DNA of 64,000 bases, taken from positions 743,314 through 807,313 of the forward strand of contig CBDBCU010000002.1 in the NCBI GenBank assembly GCA_965203435.1, in the 5' to 3' direction. Made by a program: the position numbers and the translations under genes. Below, piece by piece: positions 42,545-51,008 of this stretch. How positions within the stretch are numbered: the first letter of the stretch is position 1; the number at the start of each line of letters is the position of its first letter. The notes beneath the pieces were generated by a model. It was not told the origin of the DNA. It made no database searches and saw nothing but the letters and a program-made list of their open reading frames with translations. This DNA is from CBDBCU01 sp965203435. GTDB lineage: Bacteria; Chloroflexota; Dehalococcoidia; Lucifugimonadales; UBA3495.

Positions 42545-42791
42545 ACCGTCCTTCCCGCGTAAGCGGGAATCCAGTGCCGGCTTGCCAAGACCGCAACATC
42601 CTAAGGCAGTACCTTTCTGGATTCCCGCGGAGGCTTGCCAAGACTGAGGCATTATACAGCAGTACCTTTCTGGATTCCCGCCGCCCCCCTACCGTCATTC
42701 CCGCGTAAGCGGGAATCCCGACGGTACTACCGTATAATGCCGCAACCCTGTCAAGCCGCCGCGGGATTCCCGCTTACGCGGGAATGACGGT
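42545..42791. repeat. Family A cluster with a duplicated core
   Basis: A left terminus (42545) and subtype 1 core end at a cut-off GGATTCCCGC. A second copy of the core (GGCTTGCCAAGACTGAGGCA, 42632-42680) with the same cut-off follows, and then a complete element at 42691-42791. This looks like stepwise amplification with loss of right ends. Accounts for the 342-nt gap. Confidence 0.8.
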
Positions 42792-42863
42792 AGGGGCGGC
42801 CGCGGGAAGGACAATAGAAAGGGCGGCGGGAAGGACGGTAGGGGTTCGCCCAAGTATATCCCC

Positions 42864-44066
42864 TCACCCCGCCCTTTCCCCCAGCAGCCCTACTACCCGA
42901 TCCAGAATGCGGTGGCTTACTTCCTCTTTGGTCAGCAGCGGCAGTTCCTCGACCTGAAAAGCCCGGTCAATCAGCGTTACCCGGTTGGTGTCGCTGCCAA
43001 AACCGCTGTCGGCGTCGGTGATGTCGTTGGCGACAATCAAATCCAGGTCTTTGCGGCGGACTTTGGCGGCGGCGTTTTCCCGCAGATTTTCGCTTTCGGC
43101 GGCAAAACCCACCCGCAGAAAGTCGCCGCGGAGGGTGGTCAGAATGTCGATGGTCGGCGTCAATTCCAGGGCAAAGGCGGCATCGGATTTTTTGATTTTC
43201 TGTTCCGCCGCCGTGGCCGGGCGGTAATCGGCGACGGCCGCCGCCATAATCAGGGCATCAGCCGCGGCGGTAGCCTGCCGCGCCGCCGCCGCCATCTGTT
43301 CCGCCGTCTGCACGGCGACAACTTCGACCAACGGCGGCGGCGGCAGAGCCGTGGGCGCGGTTATCAGGATGGCTTTAGCCCCCCGATCCCGGGCCGCAAC
43401 CGCCAAAGCGTAGCCCATCTTGCCCGAGGAATGATTGGTGACAATCCGCGCCGGGTCAATGGGCTCCTGAGTGCCGCCGGCACTGACTACAATAGTACGC
43501 CCGGCCAAATCCCCCTCCCGGCCTAATATGGCGGCGATATGCCCCAGCAATTCCGCCGGCTCCAACATCCGCCCCATCCCGCTCAGCCCGGAGGCCAAAC
43601 GACCGGCGGCCGGCCCGGCAATGGAGACGCCCCGCCGCCGCAACTTGTCCAGGTTCTCCTGGGTGGCGGGATGATCGTACATTCCGCCGTCCATAGCCGG
43701 AGCCAGCAGCAGGGGGGCGCGGGTTGCCAGGGCGGTAGTGGTCAAGGGGTCGTCAGCCAAGCCGGCGGCCAGTTTAGCGATGCAGTGGGCCGTAGCCGGG
43801 GCAATCACCAGAATATCGGCCCGCCGGGCCAAGGCGATATGCTCGTTGGCAAACTCCGCAGCCGGGTCATAGGCATCGGTTACTACCGGCCGGTGAGTGA
43901 TACTGCGGAACGCCAGCGGCGCCACGAACCGGGTCGCGCCGTAGCTCAGGATCACATCCACCTCCGCCCCGGCCTGGGTCAGCTTGCTCGCCAAATCCAC
44001 CGCCTTATAGCAAGCAATGCTCCCGGTAACCCCCAGGACGATATGCTTATCCGCCAAAACCATCAT
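42864..44066 (-). CDS. coaBC: Bifunctional phosphopantothenoylcysteine decarboxylase / phosphopantothenate-cysteine ligase
   Basis: The 400-residue protein has CoaC first: KHIVLGVTGSIACYKAVDLA, the active-site His in FANEHIALARRADILVIAP, and the substrate-clamp region APAMDGGMYDHP, where family members usually have PAMN. CoaB follows: TIVVSAGGTQEPIDPARIVT, NHSSGKMGYALA and DLIVANDIT. Both reactions lie on the path from pantothenate to CoA. coaX lies just upstream on the same strand, separated by the inverted repeat at 44085. Length is normal. Confidence 0.95.
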   Translation of the reverse strand: MMVLADKHIVLGVTGSIACYKAVDLASKLTQAGAEVDVILSYGATRFVAPLAFRSITHRPVVTDAYDPAAEFANEHIALARRADILVIAPATAHCIAKLAAGLADDPLTTTALATRAPLLLAPAMDGGMYDHPATQENLDKLRRRGVSIAGPAAGRLASGLSGMGRMLEPAELLGHIAAILGREGDLAGRTIVVSAGGTQEPIDPARIVTNHSSGKMGYALAVAARDRGAKAILITAPTALPPPPLVEVVAVQTAEQMAAAARQATAAADALIMAAAVADYRPATAAEQKIKKSDAAFALELTPTIDILTTLRGDFLRVGFAAESENLRENAAAKVRRKDLDLIVANDITDADSGFGSDTNRVTLIDRAFQVEELPLLTKEEVSHRILDRVVGLLGERAG

Positions 44067-44084
44067 AACCAGCCCCCCGGTTTT

Positions 44085-44203
44085 ATTGACATGGATAGAC
44101 AGGATAGACAGGATTGTTGTATCGGATTAGAACGGTCCTGACCGTCAACAACCTTTCTATACAGATACAACCAATCCTGTAAATCCGGTCTATCCATGTT
44201 AAT
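44085..44203. repeat. Family D inverted repeat between coaX and coaBC
   Basis: Arms of about 39 bp, beginning ATTGACATGGATAGACAGGA on the left (44085-44123) and ending GGTCTATCCATGTTAAT on the right (44164-44203), pair with a few mismatches around a ~40-nt centre. The right arm supplies the coaX stop codon (44199-44201). The ATGGATARACAGGAT motif is a widespread bacterial palindrome. TTGACA in the left arm might serve as a -35 element in the plus direction. Confidence 0.75.
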
Positions 44204-44972
44204 TCCCCCCCCGGTTCATCCGGTAAATCAGGCGCAGGCCGATGAGGGTCAAATCCGGGTTGATGTCGTCGAATACCGGGGTTTCCCCGGCGATGACGCT
44301 GACCAGGCCGCCAGTGCCGACCACTTTGGCCTCGGCGCCGATTTCCCCTTTAATCTGCTGCACCATTCCCGTTACCAGGGCGGCGTAGCCATAGACCAGC
44401 CCCGACTGGAGGGCGGCAATCGTATTGCGCCCCACCGCCGATTTGGGGGCGGTCAATTCCACCCGCCGCAGTTGCGAGGCGTTGAAAAACAGGGCGTCCG
44501 CGCCCAGGCTGATGCCCGGCGCAATGGCCCCGCCCAGGTATTCCCCCTCCCGGGACACCGCATCAAAAACCGTGGCCGTCCCCAAATCCACCACAATCAG
44601 CGGCGGGCCGTACAATTCCAACCCGGCCACGGCGTCGGCAATGCGATCAGCCCCCACATCCCGGGGATTGTCGTACAGGATTGGCAGCCCGGTGCGGACG
44701 CCGGCGGAAACGATTAGCGGCGACACCTGAAAATAGGTGCGGCAAAGGTCGGTGAAAACCGCCGTCAAGGGCGGCACGCCGCTGCACAGGCAGGCGGCGG
44801 TGATGGCGGCCGGGGCAATGCCGCGCAGGTTCAGGATGCTGACCAGTTGCAAGCCATACTCGTCGGGCAGGCGGCGGGCGTCAGTGGAAACCCGAAAGGT
44901 CGCCGCCAGCCGTTCCCCGTCAAAAACGCCCAGCGTAACCACCGTGTTGCCAATATCAATGGTCAGCAGCAT
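44199..44972 (-). CDS. coaX: Type III pantothenate kinase
   Basis: The 257-residue protein shows the CoaX signature: MLLTIDIGNTVVTLGVFDGE (Asp6 phosphate-1 motif DxGNT), TGLPILYDNPRDVGADRIAD (substrate motif GADR), PLIVVDLGTATVFDAVS and GGAIAPGISLGADALF. It phosphorylates pantothenate, the first committed step to CoA. Together with coaBC it covers three of the five steps. The C-terminal codons run into the family D repeat, so the natural end may have been altered. Confidence 0.95.
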   Translation of the reverse strand: MLLTIDIGNTVVTLGVFDGERLAATFRVSTDARRLPDEYGLQLVSILNLRGIAPAAITAACLCSGVPPLTAVFTDLCRTYFQVSPLIVSAGVRTGLPILYDNPRDVGADRIADAVAGLELYGPPLIVVDLGTATVFDAVSREGEYLGGAIAPGISLGADALFFNASQLRRVELTAPKSAVGRNTIAALQSGLVYGYAALVTGMVQQIKGEIGAEAKVVGTGGLVSVIAGETPVFDDINPDLTLIGLRLIYRMNRGGN

Positions 44973-45023
44973 AGGGCTGATTATACCCTACGCTGCTAAG
45001 GGGGGCAAGGGAAAGTTGGACGG

Positions 45024-45698
45024 CTAACCGCCCCGGATTTCCGCCAATACCCGCTTAACCAGCGGCGTCGGGTCGGCGGACGGATTTCTCCAGTTGGCCC
45101 GGACGGGGTGGGTAAGGCTTATGATGTACCGGCCGCCGGCCGTATAGACATTGCTTTCCCAGCCGCGATGGTTGGTTTCCTTAAACTCAGCGACCGGTTC
45201 CGACGCGGCGCCCAGTTTCCGGCGCGCCCAATTGCCCGGATACTGCCCCAAGCACACCACTATCCGAATTCCCAGCCGATCGATGACCGCCTGATGAAAG
45301 GGCCAACAATCCTCGGCCCACTGCCGTTCCACGGCGGCCGCCGGCGTACTGGCGGCGTCCCAGCGGCGGAAAATCAGCTGGGCGGCCGGGATTATGCCAG
45401 GGTTCAGCCCGAGGCTCTCGCAAAGATAGGCTACCCGCTTTTGCTGCGGCCGGCTACCATCCGGTTGGCCTTGCCACGATTCATCCCGATAAGCCGACCA
45501 CTCGGCCGGCTCCTGGTTGAGAACCCGGTGGATTTGTTCAGCGACCGTTTCGGGAAACTGTTCCGGGTTACTGCCGGGATGATAGTCGAGGATGTAGAGG
45601 TCCGCCGGGCTGTCAAAAGCCTGCCGCCCGGAACCTAACGCTTTCCCGGGACAGCTCAGCATGGATTGGGGTATCGTCTTGACCAGTTCCTCAATCAT
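45024..45698 (-). CDS. Uncharacterised protein, uracil-DNA-glycosylase-superfamily-like
   Basis: The 224-residue protein contains LYILDYHPGSNPEQFPETVA near the N-terminus, WPFHQAVIDRLGIRIVVCLG in the middle and IISLTHPVRANWRN near the C-terminus. The order hydrophobic strand + PG turn, central strand + Gly, then strand + S-x-x-HP resembles the UDG superfamily active-site blocks. The typical catalytic Asp/Asn is not obvious. It may be a base-excision protein or a defence-associated relative. It is followed on the same strand by coaX after 51 nt. Confidence 0.4.
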   Translation of the reverse strand: MIEELVKTIPQSMLSCPGKALGSGRQAFDSPADLYILDYHPGSNPEQFPETVAEQIHRVLNQEPAEWSAYRDESWQGQPDGSRPQQKRVAYLCESLGLNPGIIPAAQLIFRRWDAASTPAAAVERQWAEDCWPFHQAVIDRLGIRIVVCLGQYPGNWARRKLGAASEPVAEFKETNHRGWESNVYTAGGRYIISLTHPVRANWRNPSADPTPLVKRVLAEIRGG

Positions 45699-45758
45699 TT
45701 CCCTAGCCCTCCTTGCCCGGCGGCGGCGCTATTTTGCGGCCGCGGGAAAATCCGTCCC

Positions 45759-46496
45759 CTACGCCGCATCCCCGTAAAAGTGCCGGGCCATACTGGCAAA
45801 GATATGGTCAATCTGCTCGGCGCTCGCGGTCGGGTCGATGTGAACTTGGATGTCGATGTGCAAAGCCGGGCGATTGGCCGCGGCGGCTCCGGGGGATTCC
45901 GGCGCGACCCTTCCGGAACTTTGCGGAAAGACACCGCGGATTTCCGCGATGTCTTGGACATAATCCATGCCGTCGCTGTCCTGAACCAGCCCCAGGAAGC
46001 GCAGGTTCTCCGCAAAGACTTCCGCCGCCTGATCCCGGTCGACCTCGGCCACGCCGGCGTTGACCAGCTCGTCCTTCAGCAGCCGGCCTTCGTGAAAGGG
46101 CTGGCCTTTCATCTTTTCATAGAGGGCGCTGAAAGGCCAAAACTGTTCCAGGGCCAGCTGGAACCGCATTGCCGTCGCCAGGGACCCCCCCTCCGCCGCC
46201 AAGGCCACCCGGCCGCTATCGGTGAGGGCCAGCAAATCGCCCGGCCGCTTCCGGACAATCAAACCGTACTTCACGGCGTTGGTGACCAAAGCCTTGCTGC
46301 GGCCGCTTTCCGGGGCCCGTTTGAGTTCCGCGAAAAGCGCGCGCCGCTCCATTTCGCCGTCAACGCCATACTGGGCAATGCCCTTGGGCAACAGCAGGGC
46401 GCCCTCGAAACTCACCGTGGGGAAGGGTTTGAAGTGGACACCCCGTCCGCGCCGCCGCCGGGCCGCTTCCAGCTCGGAAGGGGATTGCTGGGTCAT
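45759..46496 (-). CDS. DUF5343-like winged-helix protein
   Basis: The 245-residue protein begins with a basic stretch (ELEAARRRRGRGVHFKPFPT). A winged-helix-like part follows (SKALVTNAVKYGLIVRKRPG, LLALTDSGRVAL). It ends with PALHIDIQVHIDPTASAEQI and FASMARHFYG, a C-terminal block I associate with DUF5343-type proteins, which often sit near defence genes. It lies 60 nt upstream of the UDG-like gene on the same strand, so the two may be co-expressed. Function unknown. Confidence 0.5.
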   Translation of the reverse strand: MTQQSPSELEAARRRRGRGVHFKPFPTVSFEGALLLPKGIAQYGVDGEMERRALFAELKRAPESGRSKALVTNAVKYGLIVRKRPGDLLALTDSGRVALAAEGGSLATAMRFQLALEQFWPFSALYEKMKGQPFHEGRLLKDELVNAGVAEVDRDQAAEVFAENLRFLGLVQDSDGMDYVQDIAEIRGVFPQSSGRVAPESPGAAAANRPALHIDIQVHIDPTASAEQIDHIFASMARHFYGDAA

Positions 46497-46707
46497 TAAA
46501 ACTACTCCTTAGGGGGGAATCCGCCCGCCCTGCCGGGCAAGCAAGGCGGCCGCAAATGGTTGCCCGCCTTTGAGCCGCGCCGCTTTCCTATGCAACCTTT
46601 TTCCGCAACATCGCCGCCCAAGACAAGACTGCGGGATTACAAAAAGGGGCCGGCAGTTACACCGCCGGCCCCCAATTTTGCCGTGGGTTGTGAATGAAAG
46701 GGGTGGA

Positions 46708-47979
46708 CTAGATGTAGTCCTCCTCCTCCATCATGCCCATATTGTCCCGGCTCTGGGTCAGGCCGCGGGCCACTTCCTGGCGGAACTCCTCGATCAGGTC
46801 GTCGGAGATGACGCCGCCGGCGGCCATAGCCTTCTGCTTGAACTGGGTAAAGGCCCACTCCTCGGTGTCGCCCTGGGGCATATTAAAGAACCCGGCATCG
46901 AACACCGGCATCTCGCCGGGGCCGAAGTAGCCCTTGCCCTCCAGCTCGTAGCCCTCCAGGTCATGGGTACCCTTGCCCAGCACCTGGCCGGTGGCGGCAT
47001 AGTGTTCCATAGTGTTCTGGAGGCCGTACTTCTGGATGGGGCAGACCTTCATGCAGATGCCGCAGCCCAGATAGCGGGCCATCACCGGGCGGCAGCGCTT
47101 GAAGTAGAGCTTGTTCTTTTCAATCCCCCGCCACCAGATCTTGTCCCGCATCAGGGCGCGGCCGGGGCAGCGGTTCACGCAGACCTGGCAGACCTGGCAA
47201 AAGGCGTGGATGCCGTAGTCCACCGGCGTGTCATAGGTCACATTGGCGTCGGTGGTAATCATCATCAGGCGGCAGCGGGAGCCGACATGGGGGGTGAGCA
47301 GGTAGCCGCAGGCCCCCAGCTGGCCCAAGCCGGCGGCCACGAACATCGGAATGTAGGGGCCGGTGTTGTCGTTGGGGCTATGCACCTGGGCCCGATAGCC
47401 CAGGGAGCGGATGTAGTTGCCCAGTTCCAGCCCGGCGGCCCCTTCGGTGCGGTAGGTGCTGGAATGGACGATTTCCGCGTCCACGCTGGGGATGGTCTGG
47501 GTCGGCTCGAAGTCCTGCTCGTAGGCCAGGCAGATGACATGGGGGAACATCACCCAGTCCTTCTTGCTCTGGTAGGTGTAGTGGCTGTCGTAGGCGGTGA
47601 TGCCGACTTCCACATAACCCAGTTCCCGGGCCTTGGCCTTAATCAGCTCGGAAACATCGGCGCCGCTGGGGGCAGCGGTGGGTTCCAGGTCGCCGGTCAG
47701 CCGGGCGGCCATAATCAGGGAGCGGTTCAGCTTGTCGTGTTCCTTGCGGATTTCCCGCATTTCCACGTGCTGATCCCGGATGGTATTGGCCCAGTCCCGG
47801 GAGGCCCGCTCGGTGATGTTCATGGTCTCGACCGGATATTCCCGGGCGTACCAGTCCACTTCCCGCTGGATCTTGGGAATGCCGGGGACGGTTTCCAGTT
47901 CCTCCGGCACCGGAATGGTTACCGAAGCGTCGCCGGGGTTTTTGCCGGGACGGACAACCTCATGCCCGATTTTCAGCAT
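46708..47979 (-). CDS. Soluble reductive-dehalogenase-like cobalamin/Fe-S protein
   Basis: The 423-residue protein carries two [4Fe-4S] ferredoxin motifs: CQVCQVCVNRCPG (CxxCxxCxxxCP) and CRPVMARYLGCGICMKVCPI (Cx9CxxCxxxCP). Upstream is a B12-binding reductase-like region with AKARELGYVEVGITAYDSHY, AGLELGNYIRSLGYRAQVHS and VAAGLGQLGACGYLLTPHVG. This is the arrangement of RdhA/QueG-type corrinoid proteins. There is no Tat signal and no RdhB anchor gene, so it is probably cytoplasmic and non-respiratory. The acidic C-terminus is unusual. It has a good promoter and palindromic upstream sites. It would consume cobalamin, perhaps supplied via the BtuF-like protein. Confidence 0.8.
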   Translation of the reverse strand: MLKIGHEVVRPGKNPGDASVTIPVPEELETVPGIPKIQREVDWYAREYPVETMNITERASRDWANTIRDQHVEMREIRKEHDKLNRSLIMAARLTGDLEPTAAPSGADVSELIKAKARELGYVEVGITAYDSHYTYQSKKDWVMFPHVICLAYEQDFEPTQTIPSVDAEIVHSSTYRTEGAAGLELGNYIRSLGYRAQVHSPNDNTGPYIPMFVAAGLGQLGACGYLLTPHVGSRCRLMMITTDANVTYDTPVDYGIHAFCQVCQVCVNRCPGRALMRDKIWWRGIEKNKLYFKRCRPVMARYLGCGICMKVCPIQKYGLQNTMEHYAATGQVLGKGTHDLEGYELEGKGYFGPGEMPVFDAGFFNMPQGDTEEWAFTQFKQKAMAAGGVISDDLIEEFRQEVARGLTQSRDNMGMMEEEDYI

Positions 47980-48030
47980 AACTCTCCTCCCTTTTATGCT
48001 TTTCCAGACTTGGATTCAGCCTTGCCGCCT

Positions 48031-48059
48031 AGAATAAACCCTCAACTTTTATTTGTCAA
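48031..48059 (-). promoter_or_regulatory. Sigma-70-type promoter of the dehalogenase-like gene
   Basis: On the minus strand TTGACA (48054-48059), a 17-nt spacer and TATTCT (48031-48036) lie 52 nt upstream of the start codon. Confidence 0.75.
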
Positions 48060-48063
48060 TACT

Positions 48064-48097
48064 ATTCCGCAAGGAAATTTATATTCCTTTTTGGAAT
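48064..48097. promoter_or_regulatory. Pair of TTCC-N4/5-GGAA palindromes, putative operator
   Basis: TTCCGCAAGGAA (48065-48076) and ATTCCTTTTTGGAAT (48083-48097) are centred 20 bp apart, about two helical turns, immediately upstream of the -35 box and in an AT-rich island. The spacing suits a dimeric regulator acting on one or both divergent genes. The regulator is unknown. Confidence 0.5.
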
Positions 48098-48114
48098 AAT
48101 TATACCTACTTTTA

Positions 48115-48630
48115 ATGATTATGTTGCGCCCCCTTTACTCCCGCCCGGTTAAAAGGCTATCCTTATTGCCGATGTTTGCCTTTCTTTTCCGTTCCCTACC
48201 GGCAAATCTACGCCGCCCCCGGCAAAGCCGCCCCCAACCGGCGGCGGAGCCGGAGGATGATGCCGTCGCTTGGCTGGTTTATGATGGGGAGTGTCCCCTG
48301 TGCCGCAACTATGCCCGCTATCTGGAATCCCGGCAGAGCCGGGGCCAGTTGCGGCTGGTCAATGCCCGGGACGGGGGGCCGCGGGTCCAGGAAGTCCGGG
48401 ATTTGCCGCATAACCTGGACGATGGAATGGTCCTGAAGTTGAACGGCCGCTATTATCGGGGGGCTGACGCCCTCTATAGGCTGGCTTGGCAGTCCGACCG
48501 CCGCGGCCTGTTCGGCCGCCTCAATGGACTGCTGTTCCGCTCGGCCACGGCGGCCCGGCTGGGCTATCCTCTGCTGAAACTGGGCCGGTGCTGCCTGCTG
48601 AAACTGAAAGGCGTACCGCCGCTGGACTGA
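48115..48630 (+). CDS. DCC-family thiol-disulfide oxidoreductase-like protein (DUF393)
   Basis: The 171-residue protein contains the DCC signature WLVYDGECPLCRNYARYLES (Cys60-x2-Cys63), then QLRLVNARDGG and GADALYRLAWQSDRRG. The fold is thioredoxin-like. Substrates are not established. The N-terminal ~45 residues are basic and proline-rich, and either ATG (48115 or 48121) could be used. It is divergent from the dehalogenase-like gene and may share its control region. Confidence 0.75.
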   Translation: MIMLRPLYSRPVKRLSLLPMFAFLFRSLPANLRRPRQSRPQPAAEPEDDAVAWLVYDGECPLCRNYARYLESRQSRGQLRLVNARDGGPRVQEVRDLPHNLDDGMVLKLNGRYYRGADALYRLAWQSDRRGLFGRLNGLLFRSATAARLGYPLLKLGRCCLLKLKGVPPLD

Positions 48631-48713
48631 CCGGGCCATAGCCGGCAAAACCGCTATTCCCCTTGGCCGGCAATGGCGGCGGCAATCCCTTGCCTGGTTG
48701 CCCTTGCCCCGCC

Positions 48714-49979
48714 CTAATTGTCCGCCGCCGCCAGTTGCGGCTCCGCATCCTCGACCTCGACTGCTACAGCGCCGTCGACCCCAGCGGCGGCGTCCGGCAG
48801 GGCTTGAAACTCCCGGGGGAGGGCCTCGACCAATTCCGGCTCCTTGAGGTCGGCCGCATCCACCGCCCGCATTTCCGCCATCCGCCGCGCCGACACCAGC
48901 ACCCGGCCCTCCAGACTGCCCGCCGAATCGTTAAAGGCTTTCACCGTTTGCGCCAACCGGCTCTGCACCGCGGCATAGTGCCGCAGGAATATCAGCAGCC
49001 GCTCGTGCATCTCCGAACCCACCTGTCGGATTTCCTCGGCGTTGCGGGCAAACTCCCACTTCTGCCAACCGCTGTTGACCGCCCACAGCATGGCAATCAG
49101 CGTGGCCGGCGTGGCCAAGGCAATGCGCTGGCTGATGGCATAGTCCACCAAGCCGGCATCGGATTTGAGGGCGGCCGCCAGGAACTGATCGCCGGGAACG
49201 AACATCACCACAAAATCCAGGGAACCCGCCACTTTACTGCCGTACCCCTTGCGCGACAAGTTGGTCACCTGGGCTTTCAGGTTGACCGCGTGCCTTTCCC
49301 AAGCGGCGTTGGCCGCCGTTTCATCGTCCATTCCCTGCGCCTCCAGGGCGGCGGCGATGGAGGCTTTGGCGTCAATTACCACCGTGCGGCCCTCCGGCAG
49401 ACGGACAATCAAATCGGGCCGGTCTTGCTCGCCGCCGCCGATAGTGGCCTGTTCCGCAAAGTCGCTGTAGGCGGTCATATTCGCCATTTCCACCACTTTC
49501 CGCAACTGCACTTCCCCCCAATGGCCCACCTGCCGCACATCGGTCAACGCCGAGGACAGCCTGCCGGTAGCCGCGGCCAGGGTCTGACTCTGCTGCATCA
49601 AAGCCTCCAACTGCGGATTCAGCTTGCCGTAGTTGTCGGCCAGCGGCTTGACCAGTTCCTGAAACTGGAGATGCCGCCGGTCAAACTCCCCTTTGGCCTG
49701 CTCCATCGTCCGGCCCAGGTTTTCGTTAGCCAGTTTGAGGAACTCCTCGCTGTTCCCTTTCAGCGCGGCGGCGGCGGACAATTCGGCCGCCGCGCTGAAC
49801 TGCTCCTTGGCCTGGGTCAGCAGCTGCTCGGCGGTCGCCCTCTGCGCCAACTGCCCTTGCAGCCCGGCAATTTCCGCCTGCTGCTGAGACTGCTCCTTGC
49901 CGGCCCGCCCCTTGCCGATAAGCCAGCCGATCAGGACGCCCAGGGCCGCGCCGATAATCAAGCCAATGATAACTTCCAT
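48714..49979 (-). CDS. rmuC: DNA recombination protein RmuC
   Basis: The 421-residue protein has an N-terminal TM helix (VIIGLIIGAALGVLIGWLIG), a coiled coil (QQQAEIAGLQGQLAQRATAE) and the RmuC nuclease-like core: LTDVRQVGHWGEVQLRKVVE, DRPDLIVRLPEGRTVVIDAK and FVVMFVPGDQFLAAAL. IVRLPEGRTVVIDAK is the PD-(D/E)xK-like core of the family. RmuC limits inversions and rearrangements at repeats, interesting in so repeat-rich a genome. The C-terminus is low-complexity. Confidence 0.9.
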   Translation of the reverse strand: MEVIIGLIIGAALGVLIGWLIGKGRAGKEQSQQQAEIAGLQGQLAQRATAEQLLTQAKEQFSAAAELSAAAALKGNSEEFLKLANENLGRTMEQAKGEFDRRHLQFQELVKPLADNYGKLNPQLEALMQQSQTLAAATGRLSSALTDVRQVGHWGEVQLRKVVEMANMTAYSDFAEQATIGGGEQDRPDLIVRLPEGRTVVIDAKASIAAALEAQGMDDETAANAAWERHAVNLKAQVTNLSRKGYGSKVAGSLDFVVMFVPGDQFLAAALKSDAGLVDYAISQRIALATPATLIAMLWAVNSGWQKWEFARNAEEIRQVGSEMHERLLIFLRHYAAVQSRLAQTVKAFNDSAGSLEGRVLVSARRMAEMRAVDAADLKEPELVEALPREFQALPDAAAGVDGAVAVEVEDAEPQLAAADN

Positions 49980-50017
49980 AAGAAAATCCGCCTCCGCCAG
50001 TAGTGTACCTATCCGCT

Positions 50018-50087
50018 CATCCTGAACTCCGTTGAAGGATGGGCGGAATGAATACCCCGCAACCGAACCGAACCCGGTATAGTGTAC
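50018..50087. repeat. Family B palindromic element
   Basis: CCGCTCATCCTGAACTCCGT followed by GAAGGATGGGCGGA, with the right arm ATACCCCGCAACCGAACCGA at 50054-50073. Confidence 0.7.
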
Positions 50088-50096
50088 CCGATTGAA

Positions 50097-50960
50097 TCAC
50101 CCCAAAACCGCCGCCAGTATAAGGGCCGCGCCCCAAACCAGCAAGCCCAAGCCGGCCAAGCGGCCCAGCCAGCGCCCGCCGGGCAAGGCTTTTTCCACCA
50201 AGACCAGGGCGGACAGGGCGAATATCCACAGCAGGTTCATCACCCCCAGCACAAAAAGCAGCCCCATCAGGGCCCAGCAGCAGCCCAGGCAATAGCCGCC
50301 GTGCTGCAATCCCATCCGCAAAGCGCCGCCGCGGCCCTCCCGCCAATCGGCGGTCAGAAAGCCCATAGGGGTACGGCAATGATGCAGGCAGGCTTGTTTC
50401 AACGGCGTCCACTGAAACAGGCCGGCGGCCAGCAGCAGAACGCCGCCCAGGATAGGGCTGACCCCGGCCAACGCCATTTGCGGCGACAGCAGGGCGGCGC
50501 TATGCAGACCGCCCTGGGCCAGGGTCGCCGCCAGGGAAAAGCCGCCCCAAGCCAGCAGATAGCCGCCGAGGAAAATTGCGGTGGGGACAAAGGGATGGCC
50601 GCTTTCCCGCCGCCGGCGATTGACCGCGGCGAATGCCAGCAGCATCGGCGCGGCCGAGGGCAGCATCATCGCCGCCATCATCACCGCCCACATCAGAAAC
50701 ATCAGGATAAAATCCGCCGCCGACCACGCCGTCAGCAGCGGCCCGGCCATTTCCCCCATCGCCGCCATCCCGCCGCCGCCGGCCATCCCGTTCATCCCGC
50801 TATCCATCCCGCCGCCGGCCATCCCATCCATCCCGGCCATCCGGCGGGCCAGATAGAGGATATAAGCCCAAGCCAGCAGGGTAACGGCGGCCAAGCCGGC
50901 CGCCACCACCGCCCGGTCGCGTTTCAATACAGTTTCCAGGGGATTGGAAGGGGACGCCAT
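50097..50960 (-). CDS. DUF2182 predicted metal-binding membrane protein
   Basis: ATG 50960 (MASPSNPLETVLKRDRAVVA) gives 287 residues; the longer frame begins in repeat DNA. It shows the DUF2182 pattern FILMFLMWAVMMAAMMLPSA (WAxMxxAMMxP), TAIFLGGYLLAWGGFSL, and KQACLHHCRTPMGFL (CLxxC), then ALRMGLQHGGYCLGCCWALM. A loop after the first helix is very rich in Met, Gly and Asp (RMAGMDGMAGGGMDSGMNGM), a likely copper- or other soft-metal-binding segment. Family function is not established. Confidence 0.85.
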   Translation of the reverse strand: MASPSNPLETVLKRDRAVVAAGLAAVTLLAWAYILYLARRMAGMDGMAGGGMDSGMNGMAGGGGMAAMGEMAGPLLTAWSAADFILMFLMWAVMMAAMMLPSAAPMLLAFAAVNRRRRESGHPFVPTAIFLGGYLLAWGGFSLAATLAQGGLHSAALLSPQMALAGVSPILGGVLLLAAGLFQWTPLKQACLHHCRTPMGFLTADWREGRGGALRMGLQHGGYCLGCCWALMGLLFVLGVMNLLWIFALSALVLVEKALPGGRWLGRLAGLGLLVWGAALILAAVLG

Positions 50961-51008
50961 AACAAGGCGCATTGTGCCACAACCCGCCAGCCTTTGCCAG
51001 CCCCACCT

